Source: Rhynchosporium graminicola (Eukaryota > Ascomycota > Leotiomycetes > Helotiales > Ploettnerulaceae). From it: DNA of 64,000 bases. Positions 47,154-60,146 of this stretch are shown piece by piece (position 1 is the stretch's first letter; each line of letters opens with the position of its first letter). The stretch covers positions 301,704 to 365,703 of the forward strand of contig FJUW01000027.1 of the NCBI GenBank assembly GCA_900074885.1, in the 5' to 3' direction. The notes beneath the pieces are model-generated. The model searched no databases. It was not told the origin of the DNA and was given only the letters and a program-made list of their open reading frames with translations. The translations under genes were made by a program, and so were the position numbers.

Positions 47154-50100
47154 TTCATTGCTCTTTGCAGAAAGACTCAGAGCGAGAGTGGGGGTTATGA
47201 GATTATGTACCATCATACGGTTGGGAGACAAATATCCAGGATAATGAGGCATGTGGAAATACGTCTCCGAGCTGAGAGGGGAAAGATGGAGACGAAGATA
47301 CGAGAGGAGAAAAGCTATACTGTGGTATCTGGCTGAGCCGGGCGGTTTGAGGTCGACCAGCGTATGTAAAGTTTCACTGATGTCTCGTCTCGGTGGTTAT
47401 CTGTATGAGATACGAATGTCAAGATATACCTGTCCAAGTACGCGCTTGTACCTGGGGTATAAAGGTATCAATTAATCAGTCTCCTTTTCCCCTCGAAAAT
47501 TGTCATCTTGTTCGTTCACACGTCTATTTACCGAGTGGTGGGATCTTGAACCTTTGGAGCGTAGCTCGCTAAGGTAGCTGAGGTACGGAGAGAGAGCCGC
47601 TGAGTTGGTTTCGCTCACTTGAACTGTAGGTCTTGATTTTACATACCTTAAGCTACCTTCCATTCCATGCCTTCCCTCTGCTCTCCTGTCCCGTCCTAGG
47701 TAACCAATCACTGCTCCACTTCAACGCAAGCTTCGAGAACTACCACCCCCCTCCCCTACCCCTCCGCGTTTCTTGCGAGGCTGATGAATTTGTATTCGGA
47801 GTTTGTGTTTTTCTCGGCATGTATACCTAGGAGAAAGAAAGAAAGAAAGAAAGAATTTCCTATGATACCCTGATAGTCTCCCGAAAGACTTGAGAGACGA
47901 GTAAATCCAGGGCTATGGATTGATCAATCTGATATATACATATAAAGAAAGATTTGCTCTACAGGTATCAATACGTACCTAGGTGAGTAAATACTCCTGA
48001 GAGATTCTAGGTAGGTATCGAATGTGATTCTTTATCTACCTAGTGCAAAACCAACGAATTGCGATTCGTGAAGCCATACACGTAGGGAGGTAGGTGGGTA
48101 ATAGATGTCAAGCGGTGTCAATTTGGCCGAAGCGCCGGACGCTGGGATTTCACGAAGTAGCAAGCAGGAAAGGCGATCCATTCAATTCCCACTCGGAAAT
48201 CTCCTAGCTCATATTCTTGTTGCTTACCTAGGTAGGTAGGTAACCTACAAAGTGCGTGCTTACTCAAATCAGGAACTGGAATTACAGACGTGGCGCATCG
48301 CATGTGACTTTTTCGAAGTTGTTGGTAATAAGTGGCCGAGGCTGGCGTTTATAGCGCGCGCTGTTATGAGAGGGAGGGAAGTGTTCGTGTATATATCTGC
48401 ACGTGCACGCACGCGGGCGCACGGTAGTTACATACTGTACCTACCTATCCAAGGTACTGTAGTGTAGTTTCAAAACTCTCGGTGTTACAGATTTGAGACT
48501 GGAGATTGGATGAGGCTGTGCTGGGCTCGGGGGGCTGGTTATGATTTGAGATTCTGATGGATGTTAACGGTGATGAAAGAAATTGAAATGGATTTTTGTT
48601 TGGATGGTGATGGTAATAGGAGAGGAATAGATGGATTATACCTACCCGGAGGTGATGGACTGACGATTCCCTAGGTAGTGTGAAAAGAATGAACATGTGG
48701 TGTGTTGTTTGGAATTTGATTGTTTTGGTTTATCATTTGGGTGACTAGAGTAGAGCAGGGGAGGTGTTAAAGGAAGGACTGAGGTAAGTGAGTAAGGTGT
48801 ATGTATGTATGTATGTATGTGAAGCTTCTGGGGCATCAGGTACCCAAGGTGGTGAAGTCAATACGAAGGTAAACAGTCCCCGTGAAGCGAGCGAGCGAGC
48901 GAGGGAAGCGGTGAATACTCCGAACCACTATACACAATATAGGTAGATCCCGTACTCCGAGGTCAAAGAAGCAAGTTCAGATGATCTTGTGATATTTCAT
49001 TAGAAAGAAAGGTTTCAGGATGGGATGTCAGGTATATCTGATACACTCTTCCGCTCTAACTGAAAAAGGAGACTGTAAGCGGTGTTTCCTCTTGGATTAT
49101 TAGACTTCAGCCGAGTCTCGGTATATATCTATCTGAAATAACTCAAAGGAGATGATGACATTCAAAAGCTTGTATGTAAAAGCTTGAAATAGAGAAGGCG
49201 ACAATTAAGACGAACGCTTTCGGATGGTCGGTCATCTTGGAGTAAGTGCGTTTATATAAGTATGGGTAGAGTTGAGCTGACGGGGTGAGGGCTGGCGGGT
49301 GAGGATTACGTGAGGTAGGATTCTACTGAGTCCTGACACAGAAGGTACCTACCTACCTCATCTATGTGTATTCAACCATGAAGAAGTCAACATTGAAGAT
49401 ATACCTACCCATGAGTAGGAATAAGAATGATAGATAAAACACAGTCGATACCATGTACCTAAGCATAGTAACCTTAAGCATAAGACAGCAGTTCCTGGCT
49501 CGCTCTCCTTCGAAATATATGCATGATATTATATATGATTATTACTATATATAATATCCTGACTACCTAGGTATTCATGTGTTTAAGTCTTCTACTGTAC
49601 TGTACCTGTACCTACGAGGTATTCATGTACAGAAATCATCCCCCCCTGTCCCCCTTGTCTTCTTCCCCTGCAAGCCTTCCCGTCGGCCGCTGGGTGGGTG
49701 GATGGATGCCCTGTGGATGTGATGTGAGACGCTGGACTGAGGCTGGTTTGGTTGGGCTTGAGCGCAGGCTGGTGCTGGTGCTGGTGCTGGTGCTGGTGCC
49801 GATCGATGCTGGCGCTGGGTGTACAGTACAGTACATATCTACTATGTAATTGACGACAACCTCACTTCTCGGTCCCTCTACAGTAAATACATCTGCATCT
49901 CTCACCCCGCCTCCCTCGCTCCCAACCACCACGACTTCCGACTTTGACAATATCCTCAGCCTCTCACATCAAGTGCATCAAGCCCGTACGCCCGCCGAAA
50001 CCGCGACAGCGACAACAAGTGACATTCTCCCATTTTCATTCATACATACAATGGTGCACGACGACGCTTACCGATCCACGACCTCGAATTGACCTTGACC

Positions 50101-50855
50101 TTGACCGCACCTCCTCCCCTCGACCACCAACCTCTCCAAGACAATTCGGCTCGCTCGCACCTTTGACGGCCTCAAGATACATTCGTTACACTCCTCGGCC
50201 ACTATTCTACATCTGCAAATCCGGAACAAGATACCAGGACCATCGAACGCGCCACCATATTCGCTGCTCTGCATACATCTCTGGGAGACTGTACGGAGGC
50301 CATTCACAACAACCACGAGACGATTTTCTCTGGCAGAATCCATTGCAATAGCCCATTGTATACGAAACTCGCGGATACAAACTGCCAAACAAAACCTGAC
50401 TCCTCTCTCTCCACCCGTCCCCACGGTGAGCCAGATCGAAGTAGCAAACACCGCACCTCAAGCCTTTCTAGTGTCAATATCTCACATCTCGAACCCTTGC
50501 ATCACCCGGCAGATTGAGAGAAGCGAACTTCGAAAGTGAACTTCTATTGTACTTGAGCGAATTGTCTAGGCATTGTTCCGAGGTCGAGCTTCGAGGCTAC
50601 AGTCCCGCCATTTCGAGATCCGAAGTACTTCTTCGCAGCAAAATACCAGCTTCGAAGAACGGGGACTTCCCATATCGTGTCACCATAACGAATTACGATT
50701 TCCACAGCGAGACTCCAGTCTCTGCTATCATCTTGTGAAGACAATCTCATCACCTTCGTCCAACAAGGCACACAGAATACACAATCTTCCCCTCCTACCC
50801 TTTCGATTTACAGTCAACCTGGTTATAACTGCAGAATAAACACACATTACTCGCG
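47154..50855. other. 3.7-kb intergenic region with microsatellites and TACCTACC motifs
   Basis: No supported gene. It contains (GAAA)n at 47832-47855, (GTAT)n at 48800-48820, (GAGC)n at 48889-48903 and (CTGGTG)n at 49769-49799. The motifs GGTAGGTA, TACCTACC and CCTAGG recur between about 47640 and 49600. The last about 1 kb (49850-50855) is CA/pyrimidine-rich and may be a long 5' leader of the F-box gene. A short upstream frame (49850-50092) lies in it. Confidence 0.5.
49769..49799. repeat. (CTGGTG)n microsatellite
   Basis: Five perfect hexamer units. Confidence 0.9.
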
Positions 50856-53310
50856 ATGGACGACTTCCTCGTAGGGAAGCAGAAGAGCTTTGCCGAGAGA
50901 CGGCAATCAATACACACTGCTACATTTGAAGAAGGCGATCTATCTCCCACAAAACTCCTCACCTTGAACACCAACACCAATAATGCACAACTACATTCGA
51001 GACTTGACAGAATCGTACAATCTCGCCCTCGAGGACCGCCGACGCCCAATATGATGACCCCATCTGCAGACCCAGATTCTCCGACACATTCGAGCCATGA
51101 TCCTCCCCCACCTCCTACGCCAGCAGCAAGTCCTGGACCTGACCATCCCCAGCCGGATTGGAAAGATGCAGGCGATGAAGAGGATTACTTCCTGTCCAAG
51201 ATCAGATCGCACTTCAAAGTTGCTTCTTCGGCACAGAGACATCGGATACTGGCAGATCTACTCAACTTGTGTACTAGCCAGCAACTCAGTTTCGTGCGGC
51301 AATACGTGGATCCACTACTGAAGAAGGACCCATTTACAAGTTTACCCAATGAGATATGTTTAAGGGTATGTTCTCCATGGAATCTGTCGAATATCGCTAA
51401 TTCAGATAGATACTATCCTGTATCGACGACCCGAAAGTCCTTGCCCGAGCATCACAAGTATCACAGCGGTGGAGAGAGTTACTAGCAGACGACGTAACCT
51501 GGATGAAACTATGCGCAAAGCACGACTACGGACGTCGAATGTCAGAAAACCACGCCCACACCCCTACTACCATCTCTATGCGACCTCCTCTCCATCCAAT
51601 CCACAACCAAATCGATGAAGGCCATACACATTCGTTCCCCGGTGCGCCCGGTCCTGCCTTCTCAGCATGGCACTCTGGTAACTCGAAGAGTTTCGATAGT
51701 ACGACGGCTGCGAATGCGCTGCGCAGACCTAAGATGAGATCATATAAATCGCATTTCAAACAGCGGTATCTGGTTGAGACGGCTTGGAGGACGGGAGGAC
51801 GGAATATTGCCAAGCATATCACACAGGATCAGGGAGTGGTTACCAGTTTACACCTTACACCGAAGTATATCGTGGTTGCGCTAGACAATGCCAAGATCCA
51901 CGTCTTTGACACGAACGGCACAAATCAGAAGACGCTGCAGGGACATGTTATGGGTGTTTGGGCGATGGTACCATGGGAGGATACGCTGGTTAGTGGTGGA
52001 TGTGATAGAGATGTTCGGGTGTGGAATATGGCTACTGGGTAAGTTACATCATAATTTCTGAAGAGTGGCACTGACTCTCAACAGAGAGAGCCTTCATACT
52101 CTCCGCGGCCACACATCCACCGTTCGCTGCCTCAAGATGTCCGACTCTAGCACGGCCATTTCCGGCTCTCGAGATACCACATTACGAATCTGGGACATCA
52201 AAACTGGACTCTGCAAGAATGTGCTCGTAGGCCATCAAGCGTCGGTTCGTTGTCTGGAAATCAAAGGCGATATCGTTGTCTCGGGCAGTTACGATACCAC
52301 GGCCAGGGTATGGAGTATATCTGAAGGAAGATGCTTGAGGACTCTGAATGGGCACTTCTCGCAGATTTACGCAATTGCTTTTGATGGGAACAGAGTGGCT
52401 ACGGGCAGTTTAGATACTAGTGTTAGGATATGGGATCCTGCCAATGGGTTTGTCTTCTTCCCGAGATAGGTTACCGAGATATGCTAACGTGGTGATCCTA
52501 GAACCTGTCAAGCTATCCTCCAAGGCCACACCTCTCTTGTCGGGCAGCTCCAAATGCGCGGCAACACACTCGTAACTGGTGGTTCCGACGGCAGTGTGCG
52601 CGTCTGGTCTCTCGAGAAAATGGCTCCAATCCACCGTCTTGCCGCACACGACAACTCGGTCACAAGCTTACAATTCGATGATACGCGAGTAGTGAGTGGA
52701 GGAAGTGATGGGAGAGTCAAGGTGTGGGATTTGAAGACTGGATGTCTGGTGAGGGAATTGACTGCGCCGGCTGATGCGGTGTGGAGGGTGGCTTTTGAAG
52801 AGGAGAAATGCGTCGTCATGGCTAGTAGGAGTGGGAGGACGATCATGGAGGTTTGTTTCTCTTTCTTGCCTCCTTGTTGTTTTATTTATCTCGAGGAGTT
52901 TTCTATGGAGGGTCCTATGGGGACTGGTCTTCTACGGGTTTCTGGAAGTACATGCTAACGCAAGGAAACAGGTATGGTCTTTCTCACCACCTGAAGAAGC
53001 CCTCTATGAACCTACCCCCACCACTCCCGCTCAACGCGGTCTGTTGGCCTCCCTAGCAAGTGGTCCTCCTCGTCCTCTCTCTGCGATCGAATATAAATCC
53101 TCCGGCTCGAGCTCTTTGTCAAACGTACAAGGAACGGATCATGCCATGGGTGGGACCGTGAGTAATGATGGGACGAGGTATGCGAATTCGAGACAGATGG
53201 AGGATGTAGAGATGGAGGATTCTGGAACTAGCTCGCAGGCCCAAGTCCCGAACACGGCGCCTCTAGATGGGAGGATAGGGGAGACTTTCTTCCGGGAGAG
53301 AGACGATTGA
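50856..53310 (+). CDS. cdc4: F-box/WD40 protein, Cdc4/Fbw7 type (SCF substrate receptor)
   Basis: Substrate receptor of an SCF ubiquitin ligase. The F-box recruits Skp1 and the WD40 propeller binds phosphorylated targets. Exons 50856-51365, 51410-52038, 52085-52447, 52502-52850 and 52972-53310 give 729 aa in frame. MDDFLVGKQKSFAERRQSIH begins a disordered N terminus with PPPPPTPAASPGP. A helical segment follows (VASSAQRHRILADLLNLC). The F-box is FTSLPNEICLR-ILSCIDDPK joined over intron 1, then VLARASQVSQRWRELLADDV. The linker SHFKQRYLVETAWRTGG is of Cdc4 type. Eight WD-like blades follow, for example LRGHTSTVRCLKMSDSSTAI and VSGSYDTTARVW, supporting Cdc4 over the seven-bladed SconB/Met30 group. 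The Ser-rich tail is extra. The precise paralogue is inferred. Confidence 0.9.
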
Positions 53311-56300
53311 GCGAGGAAGGGGATAGGAAGATGGACAAATACAAATGAGTTTGAAGGAAGCGGCTGGAATGCTAGTTGTTCCGACTGATTTCCTGAATAT
53401 GGCTGAGAGGTGGGCTCTAGCTGTGCTCAGGAGATGAGGGATCTTGACTTACAGCACATTCGGCCACTAGATATCTCTTGATGAGATTATCCCGTGATCA
53501 GGCTACAGACCCGGATCACGACCCAGCAACAGTTGTGTAGATGGACAGGCAAGGTCGATACGATACCACGTTACATTGTAGGCGTTAGTTTGTTTCTCCC
53601 CGAGTCGAACTCGGGGCTCGTTGGTCTGCTCTGGCTTGCGATGAGCATATTGGATGGGGTGGGATGGTTTGATTGATATCTGTTTGTGCGGTGCGGTGCG
53701 TTTGCGATGGAGGATTGCAGAACCATCAGAAAGCATAGCGGGAACTTTTGCTTCTAGGTCAGGTCAGGTCAGGTCGAGCGAGCTCTCGATGTAATTGTTG
53801 TGTGAGTGAGAGATATGTAGAGGAAAGAATGGAGAGAGGAATATAAGAGAATTGAGAAGTTTGAACATTATCATTTGCTGGGGTTTTTTATGAGAGAGTG
53901 AGTCAGGTGTATAAAGGTATGGATAGAATCAACAGCTTGTAATGTAGGTAAGTAAGTAGATGAGTAAGGGAGTAAGTAAATAAGTGGGCGAGTATCCCTC
54001 TGGCTACTCTAAGAAAGAGAGAGAGAGGGAGAAGGCAGAAGGCAGAAGAGGAATGAGTTGTGTCAACAGCTAGAGAGAGAGAGAGAGATCTCCTTTTTTG
54101 AATTTCAAGGATAAGTATTTCTATGCTCCCGCTTCTGCTTGCCTATTTTCTTTCTTGTTTTCTTTCCTTCTTTCTATCCTATACTCACTTCCTTACTCTT
54201 CCCAATGAGGATGAAACAGTAAGCAGGAGTAGGGATGAATAGGGATGAATAGGGATGGATAGATAGATGAGGATGAGTGGAAAGCTCTTGGTTGTGGGGA
54301 AGCGGGAGTGAGGAAGTGAGGAAGTGAGGAAGTGAGGAGGTGAGGGAGGGGGTTAGGGGGGATGGGGAGTTTGTGCCCAGGGAATGAAGAAGGGGGAAGG
54401 GGAAGCAGCCAGTTGGAAGAAGGCTTGCAAAAAACAGACGAGAGAGAGTATATTTTTGGGAAACGTAGAGCGGGGAGATTTCGAAGTCGAGAAAGGAAGG
54501 ATGGAATTAACTGCTGGGTCGGAAGGAAGATCGGAGAAAGACATGATGGTGCAGAGAAACACGGGATTCTACCTCGAAGTGACAACCAACCTACCTATCC
54601 ATACTGCACGGTTGAAACACAGGTGGGGTTACACTTAGATATCATCTACTACCAGGACTTATATCGTCATCCGGGAGAAGCAGATAGTTAGTGGGTAAGA
54701 TATCTGAGAATAATGGAAGTTTCTTTGAGTGAGCTAATCCTTTGTATTGTTGTTTTGTTGCGCAGCTATATGATAACGTGCAAGGAGGAAAGGAGAAGTG
54801 CAACTGGGGAATGAGAATCAAGGTCTCACGGTTGCTAGTTGGCAAGTGGTGTTGAAGGAGGAGGAGCTTTGCTCATGGGTGGAGAGTGGAGAGAGGGGGT
54901 GTTTACGATGTTTTGGACGACGAAGTATCGGAGAGTAAGGTAATGCATTTCATCGTATCGTGGACACAAGAAGCTGGGATATAAGCAGAATAAACATGGG
55001 TCGGAGGGTTCTAGGGTTATATTTACATGAAAAGCCCGTAGTCTTTTACTTCACCCATGTTTCTTTATTTTCCGATCCAAGTTCCCTTCCCTTTCTAATC
55101 ACTGCATTCACGAGCATTATCTTCTTAATTGTCGAAGTTGAATCGATTGACTTGATGACTTTCAATTATCTATACCTAGGGAAGAATTCACATCTGGTCT
55201 GATATCCATCATGAAGATACCCCCCACCCCCCGAATAAATTAGGGATAGGATCATTTCCGCAGCCCTGACGCGAGGAGATGAGAAGTTACACTAAGGATT
55301 ATTTGCAAGGTGAGTGAAAGAATGAAGGGTTCGATATCGTAGTACCCTCGACAGTGGCGGGTTAAGCTTGGTTGGTTGGTTGGTTGGTTGGTGATATCTG
55401 TTTGTAATACTTATATCTCGTAGAAAGAAGGCAGATGACGACATATTTTTCATATCTCTAGCGGCTACGTATTCTGACTCTGAGTCCTCTACGACTTCAG
55501 TTGTTTCTCAAGAATTGGAATGATCAATTAATAAAAAGAGAGGTTAGACGGAGAGAAAGGTGAGATTATGAGATTTTTGCGAAAGGGCTAATACGAGGAA
55601 AGAGAGAATCTAAGGAAGGGAAGAGATGGTCTGGATAGGTGTTGAAACATGACGACGAGGATAAATATTATGACTGTAAGGACATTTAAACTTCTCGAGA
55701 TGAACTGAATAACTCTGCTTGGAGGTCGGGTTTTGTTCTCGAAAAGGCTAGAAGCATGATGAGGATGATGCGAATCGGCGAGGTCGAGAGAGAGAGTGCT
55801 CTCTAGCGACACTCATTGCGGAGAATTGAGCTTTCTGTTTGAGAAGAGCTTCGTGAGAATGCAGGAGGGTAGTTATAGATGTCCTTAAAGGAGGGAGAAT
55901 TGTTGGGTTAGATGAGATGAGGAATGATTTATCAATTCTTTGGGCAACACGAAGGAAGAAAGAGAGCGATCATAAAGGCGCGTTGCTTCTCAGCAGTTTT
56001 TGTGGTTGGAACCCTTGTATTTAGTGCCATTTGAAGGACGTTCGATCAGTTTATCATGGGACAATGAGCGGTTTATTTTTCGATTTTACAGTTGAATATA
56101 TCTGTACTTGATTGGAGCAAGTAGTTTGTTACCCTCGCAGGAAGAATTCAAAGTAAAGCTCTTTCATAGAACCAAAATCGCCTCTGTATTATTTCTCTAT
56201 TATACGGTATAAACCTCCCATGACACTTTGATTTCAGTCTTCAGCTCGACATGAACAGGAATGCGCCTGGCTACAGAGCCTACTGTGCGGAACTTCAGAA

Positions 56301-58745
56301 CTTTCAGATAGCTGCATTTATCACTTCCAGCTATAAGTTATCAGTTTAGCACGCCCTTCAAGGAGAATTCCAGTCCCTGATCGGAGCTAGACTTGTATTT
56401 TTAAGGATATTGAACAGCTTTCTGGCAGTGAATGAATTCTTGAGGTGACGGTAGAGATGTAATGACGACGAGATAGCATCATAGCAGGCGACGGTAAATC
56501 AAGATTTTCAGTATAATCAGAAGACGACAATAAAATTGATTTGTATGCTAAATATGAGATCGGCTATACTGTAGATATCGCTACCTTGTCTTGAGCGCTC
56601 GAAACTTGACGAATAAAGTTGCAGGAATCGCGAATGACTTGTAATTACCTCATCTGCTGGAAACTCGACATTGCCATGTCGCTTATCTCACAATCTGTGA
56701 AATCCTCCTTAAGGTCAGGTAGGAGTCCCAAAGAGCGGATAATTTAACGCTCGCAGGGTGCGACTTTAGTAGTGACATTGATGTGCCGCTGTAAAATAAG
56801 GGCTGCAAAGCTCTTAGGCGGTAGAGCTTTAGTTGGATTTTCTTTTAGATCTTGTTCGGCGTACTTTCAGTCATATCTCCATAAAGTTCTTGTCTGTCGA
56901 GGAGGTTTTCCTAATTAATATTCTGAATTTACCATTGGATAGTACTCGAGAAATGACTTCCTGATTCTCATCCTTATCACCAAGTGTGCTTTCTCGCTTG
57001 TTCAGATCAACTATACAAACACCTATCCAGAACATACGATTAATTTCTATAGTAAATCTACTGGCAGCAGATAACCATATCATTGTTTCGATTTATCCGA
57101 CTTCTGTGCTACATACTGCAACGTAAGAAGAATATCGTCCTCTCTGAAAAAGAAATCTAGAGCTGAAACGGCATAACCCTTTTACCTTTTGGCCGTGTAT
57201 ACAAGTGATTTTGATAGCTTTCATGTCTTTTTCATGAAAGAAAAGTGTTGCCAATAGCTAAGAGTATTGTCATCATTTGCCCTCATCTGAAGTCAAGCTA
57301 AACCAACCCAGCTGATAACACAAGCCAATGGGCCCAAAAAACTCAGCTCGGCACTCTCACTAAATTTCTCCTGCCCAGGTCTATCCAAGCTGTGCATGTC
57401 CTTCCATCAGCTCGAATCTTCAAATTCCTTTATTCTGTGAGAAATGATTTTCTCTTTTGTCGGAGCCGCCTCCAAATTCCAGCTGCAAATTCAGTCTGCT
57501 GTATAAATATCTTACAGTATTGATCACATCATATGTTCAGATTGTACCTATTATTCGTGACTGAAATAGTACATGGAAATCGATGTTCTTTTGCGGCGAA
57601 GACGCTTCGACACGTATTCTGCTTTTCTACGTCCGCAGCCAATCTTTCTCTCTGATTTCTCACGATGTGACTGTTATGTGACTTGTTCTTTGACCTGTGC
57701 CTAGGTGCATAGTACAATCGACCACACGACTATCACTTCAGTTCGATCTATCGTAAGTTACGTATTTATTATGACTAGCTCGATAACCACAACTTCCACA
57801 GAATTATGAAGGGTCATACCTCGGAACTTTTGCCGGGTAGCTTACTAGCTCTCTTTTGCAGCTTGTGACGGCAGGATAAAACTGAGTGCCTCCTATATTC
57901 AAAGAAGCCTGAGGACAGCTGCTAAAGCTTATTCTTCAATAAAAATCCTTAGATGTCTAAAAAAAATTGAACCGAGGGCGACAATGCAAAGGGCATCAGC
58001 CAGAAACTTCTACAGTGTAAGGTAATGATGATGGCAGTCTATGCACAACAGCACATCCGCAAATGAATAGCGATCATTTCCATTCGGCAGATGAGCAACC
58101 GTGTTGTAAAGTCATGGGAATCCAACGTGATAGGATTCAATTGAGTAGCTGAAACATATATTAGGCTGGCCTTTCAGCACAATCGAGCAAGCTATGATAT
58201 CTCCTCCAGATGACTGAACACTCTCTGAGAAGAGGTGTCTACTCAAACACCCTCGCTTCCATAGACTTTATAGATTTTCCATTTCTTTAGACTTTGGAAT
58301 GCGAGGTCTCAGGGATTATTTACGCAAGGACCCGTTCCACGAATTGGACGACAGGAAATATCGGTAGAGCTATGATAAGTGTCCAAAAAATTAAGCAACG
58401 AGCGAGGTGATAACTTAGTAGAAAGAAAGAGATCAGATGACCTACTAGCGGTCCTAATCACCCGGTGGCACCGGAAGCATTCCAAGGAACTAACGTTTTC
58501 TGGAAGAGAGTATATTGACATGCCAGCTTGTTTACATCAGCTAAGCGAATGCACGCGCTAGTAGGTTTCGCCAAGTGCAACAAACCAATTTAGCCGAGAT
58601 GCGAATTCCGTTGACCAATCGGAGTCTATCTTCGCGACGAACAGCTGATTACAAAATATTCAGAGGATACCGAGAGACTTCTCGGTTTGATAATCGATCC
58701 GTCGCATACGAAGTCTCGCCAGATTCCCCGTCAGCTCTTCCAAGC
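53311..58745. other. 5.4-kb intergenic region, no supported gene
   Basis: Simple repeats dominate: (AGGTC)n at 53756-53775, (GA)n near 54020 and 54075, GGAAGTGA units at 54308-54345, and (GGTT)n at 55366-55390. Open frames are short and without domains. A palindrome resembling a tRNA T arm at about 53598-53620 has no cloverleaf around it. From 56 to 58.5 kb the DNA is AT-leaning with nothing recognisable. Confidence 0.5.
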
Positions 58746-59890
58746 ATGCACGATTCATGTTCCCCAGGAAACAAGTCCGAAATTGTGGAGTTCCTATCGC
58801 TCGGCATGGTAATAGTGGATAAATTGTGATTTCCCAGGAAAACTCAACTACTAAATATCATGGAAGAATCTGGGGCATATGGTACTCCTCTACTCTCAAA
58901 AACCCTCTTCATGCATGAACATTTCCAACCTAACACTTGAAGATAGCTACACTAGGCGCTCGGCTCTTCACCAGCTTCAAATGTTCTATTTCTGTCGGCT
59001 GCCTCGTCCTAGCAGGCAATGATTTCCCCAAAGCTGTGGAAGACACACTCCATGATTGGGCATTGACATTTGTGCTGAAGAAAGACGACAACAGACCTTC
59101 CACACAGGGTTTACTCGAATATGCGGGACTCTACGTTCGGACGCAAGTAAGCTGTGATGTCCCGCCGAGGAATGCTCAGCTGAATGGATATGAGCAGCCA
59201 AAAACTTCAAATATACAACCGAGCCCATGAAGCCTTCAATGAATGATTTGGTAGCGACCTCTCTCCTTGCATCTCAAAGCCACCACTTCCTGACCAAGTC
59301 ATATCTCTTCTCAAGCTGCTTGAACAGCAGCAGATCACCGAGACTCCCATCATGTTATGGAAGCCTTTCCCAGCTTTTTACACAGCAGAGCACCTCGAGG
59401 CTACTTTCAACGCCTGCGAACTAGTCGACCTTTTCTCTCCAAACCATTTGGAGATAACCAGACTATTCACCGGTGAAGATCCCCAGTATATTCAATCTCA
59501 AGAATGAGAACTCTACGCACAGCAATTCGTGGACCGTGGTTAGGGATCCAGTTGGCGAGGGTGTATAGTCATTCGTGCAGCGGAGTATGGGTCTTTGACT
59601 GCATCTCGCAAGGAAGATTTCATATGGTCACCTGCTTTCAACCCACCAGGATCTGATGACTTGAAAGTTGTTGATCCGACGGGAGCTGGAAATGCGTTTC
59701 TTGGAGGTTTCGCGATAGAGCTGTGGAGGGAGGGCCATTCTGGCAGTAGCGGCGGAATATGGGAATATTGCGGCGTGTTTTGCGCTGCAGTAGATTGGTG
59801 TTCCTAGGAGGGAGATTGATGGACAGAGAGAGAGATGTGGAATGGAGTGTTTGTTGTAGATAGGTTGGAAGAATACAGAAAGCACACAGT
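58746..59890 (+). pseudogene. Mak32-like PfkB-family carbohydrate kinase pseudogene
   Basis: It starts at 58746 (MHDSCSPGNKSEIVEFLSLG, MVIVDKL) and stops at TGA 58827 where relatives have an Arg or Trp, then continues FPRKTQLLNIMEESGAY. An intron (GTACTC to GATAG) leads to ATLGARLFTS, GCLVLAGNDFPKAVEDTLHD and WALTFVLKKDDNRP. Frame then changes to KNFKYTTEPMKPSMNDLVA, LLKLLEQQQITETPIMLWKP, ACELVDLFSPNHLEITRLF, and, after a stop, CIVIRAAEYGSLTAS. The PfkB signature is DDLKVVDPTGAGNAFLGGFA. A last shift gives AAEYGNIAACFALQ, TAG, IGVPRREID and NGVFVVDRLEEYRK. With at least three stops and three frameshifts it is dead. In life, Mak32-type kinases are sugar-kinase-like proteins whose substrate is unclear. 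Confidence 0.85.
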
Positions 59891-60146
59891 CAGCAAAAAA
59901 TCGGCTCTGGGTTCCAGGTCAAGGACAAAGGCTTGTCGCTATCTAAATCACTGCCTACATCCACTGCTATGTACCAGTAATATCTCTAATCACCAGGCCA
60001 CCACATTAAGAATCCAACCCTTTTTTATTGTATCCATTTTGTAAGCCGATATAACGCCTGCAATGGAACTAGAAAACAAAAACACGCATCGCCTCTCAAT
60101 CCAAACTCCACGCAATGCACAATTCCACAAGAATATATCTACCTCA

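Noticed and set aside
53595..53625. CCCGAG-TTCGACT-CGGGG palindrome resembling a tRNA T arm
   Set aside because: No matching acceptor, D or anticodon arms on either strand around it.
54193..54691. ORFs on both strands of 70-130 codons
   Set aside because: Arise from GGAAGTGAGG-type simple repeats; no domain and no codon bias.
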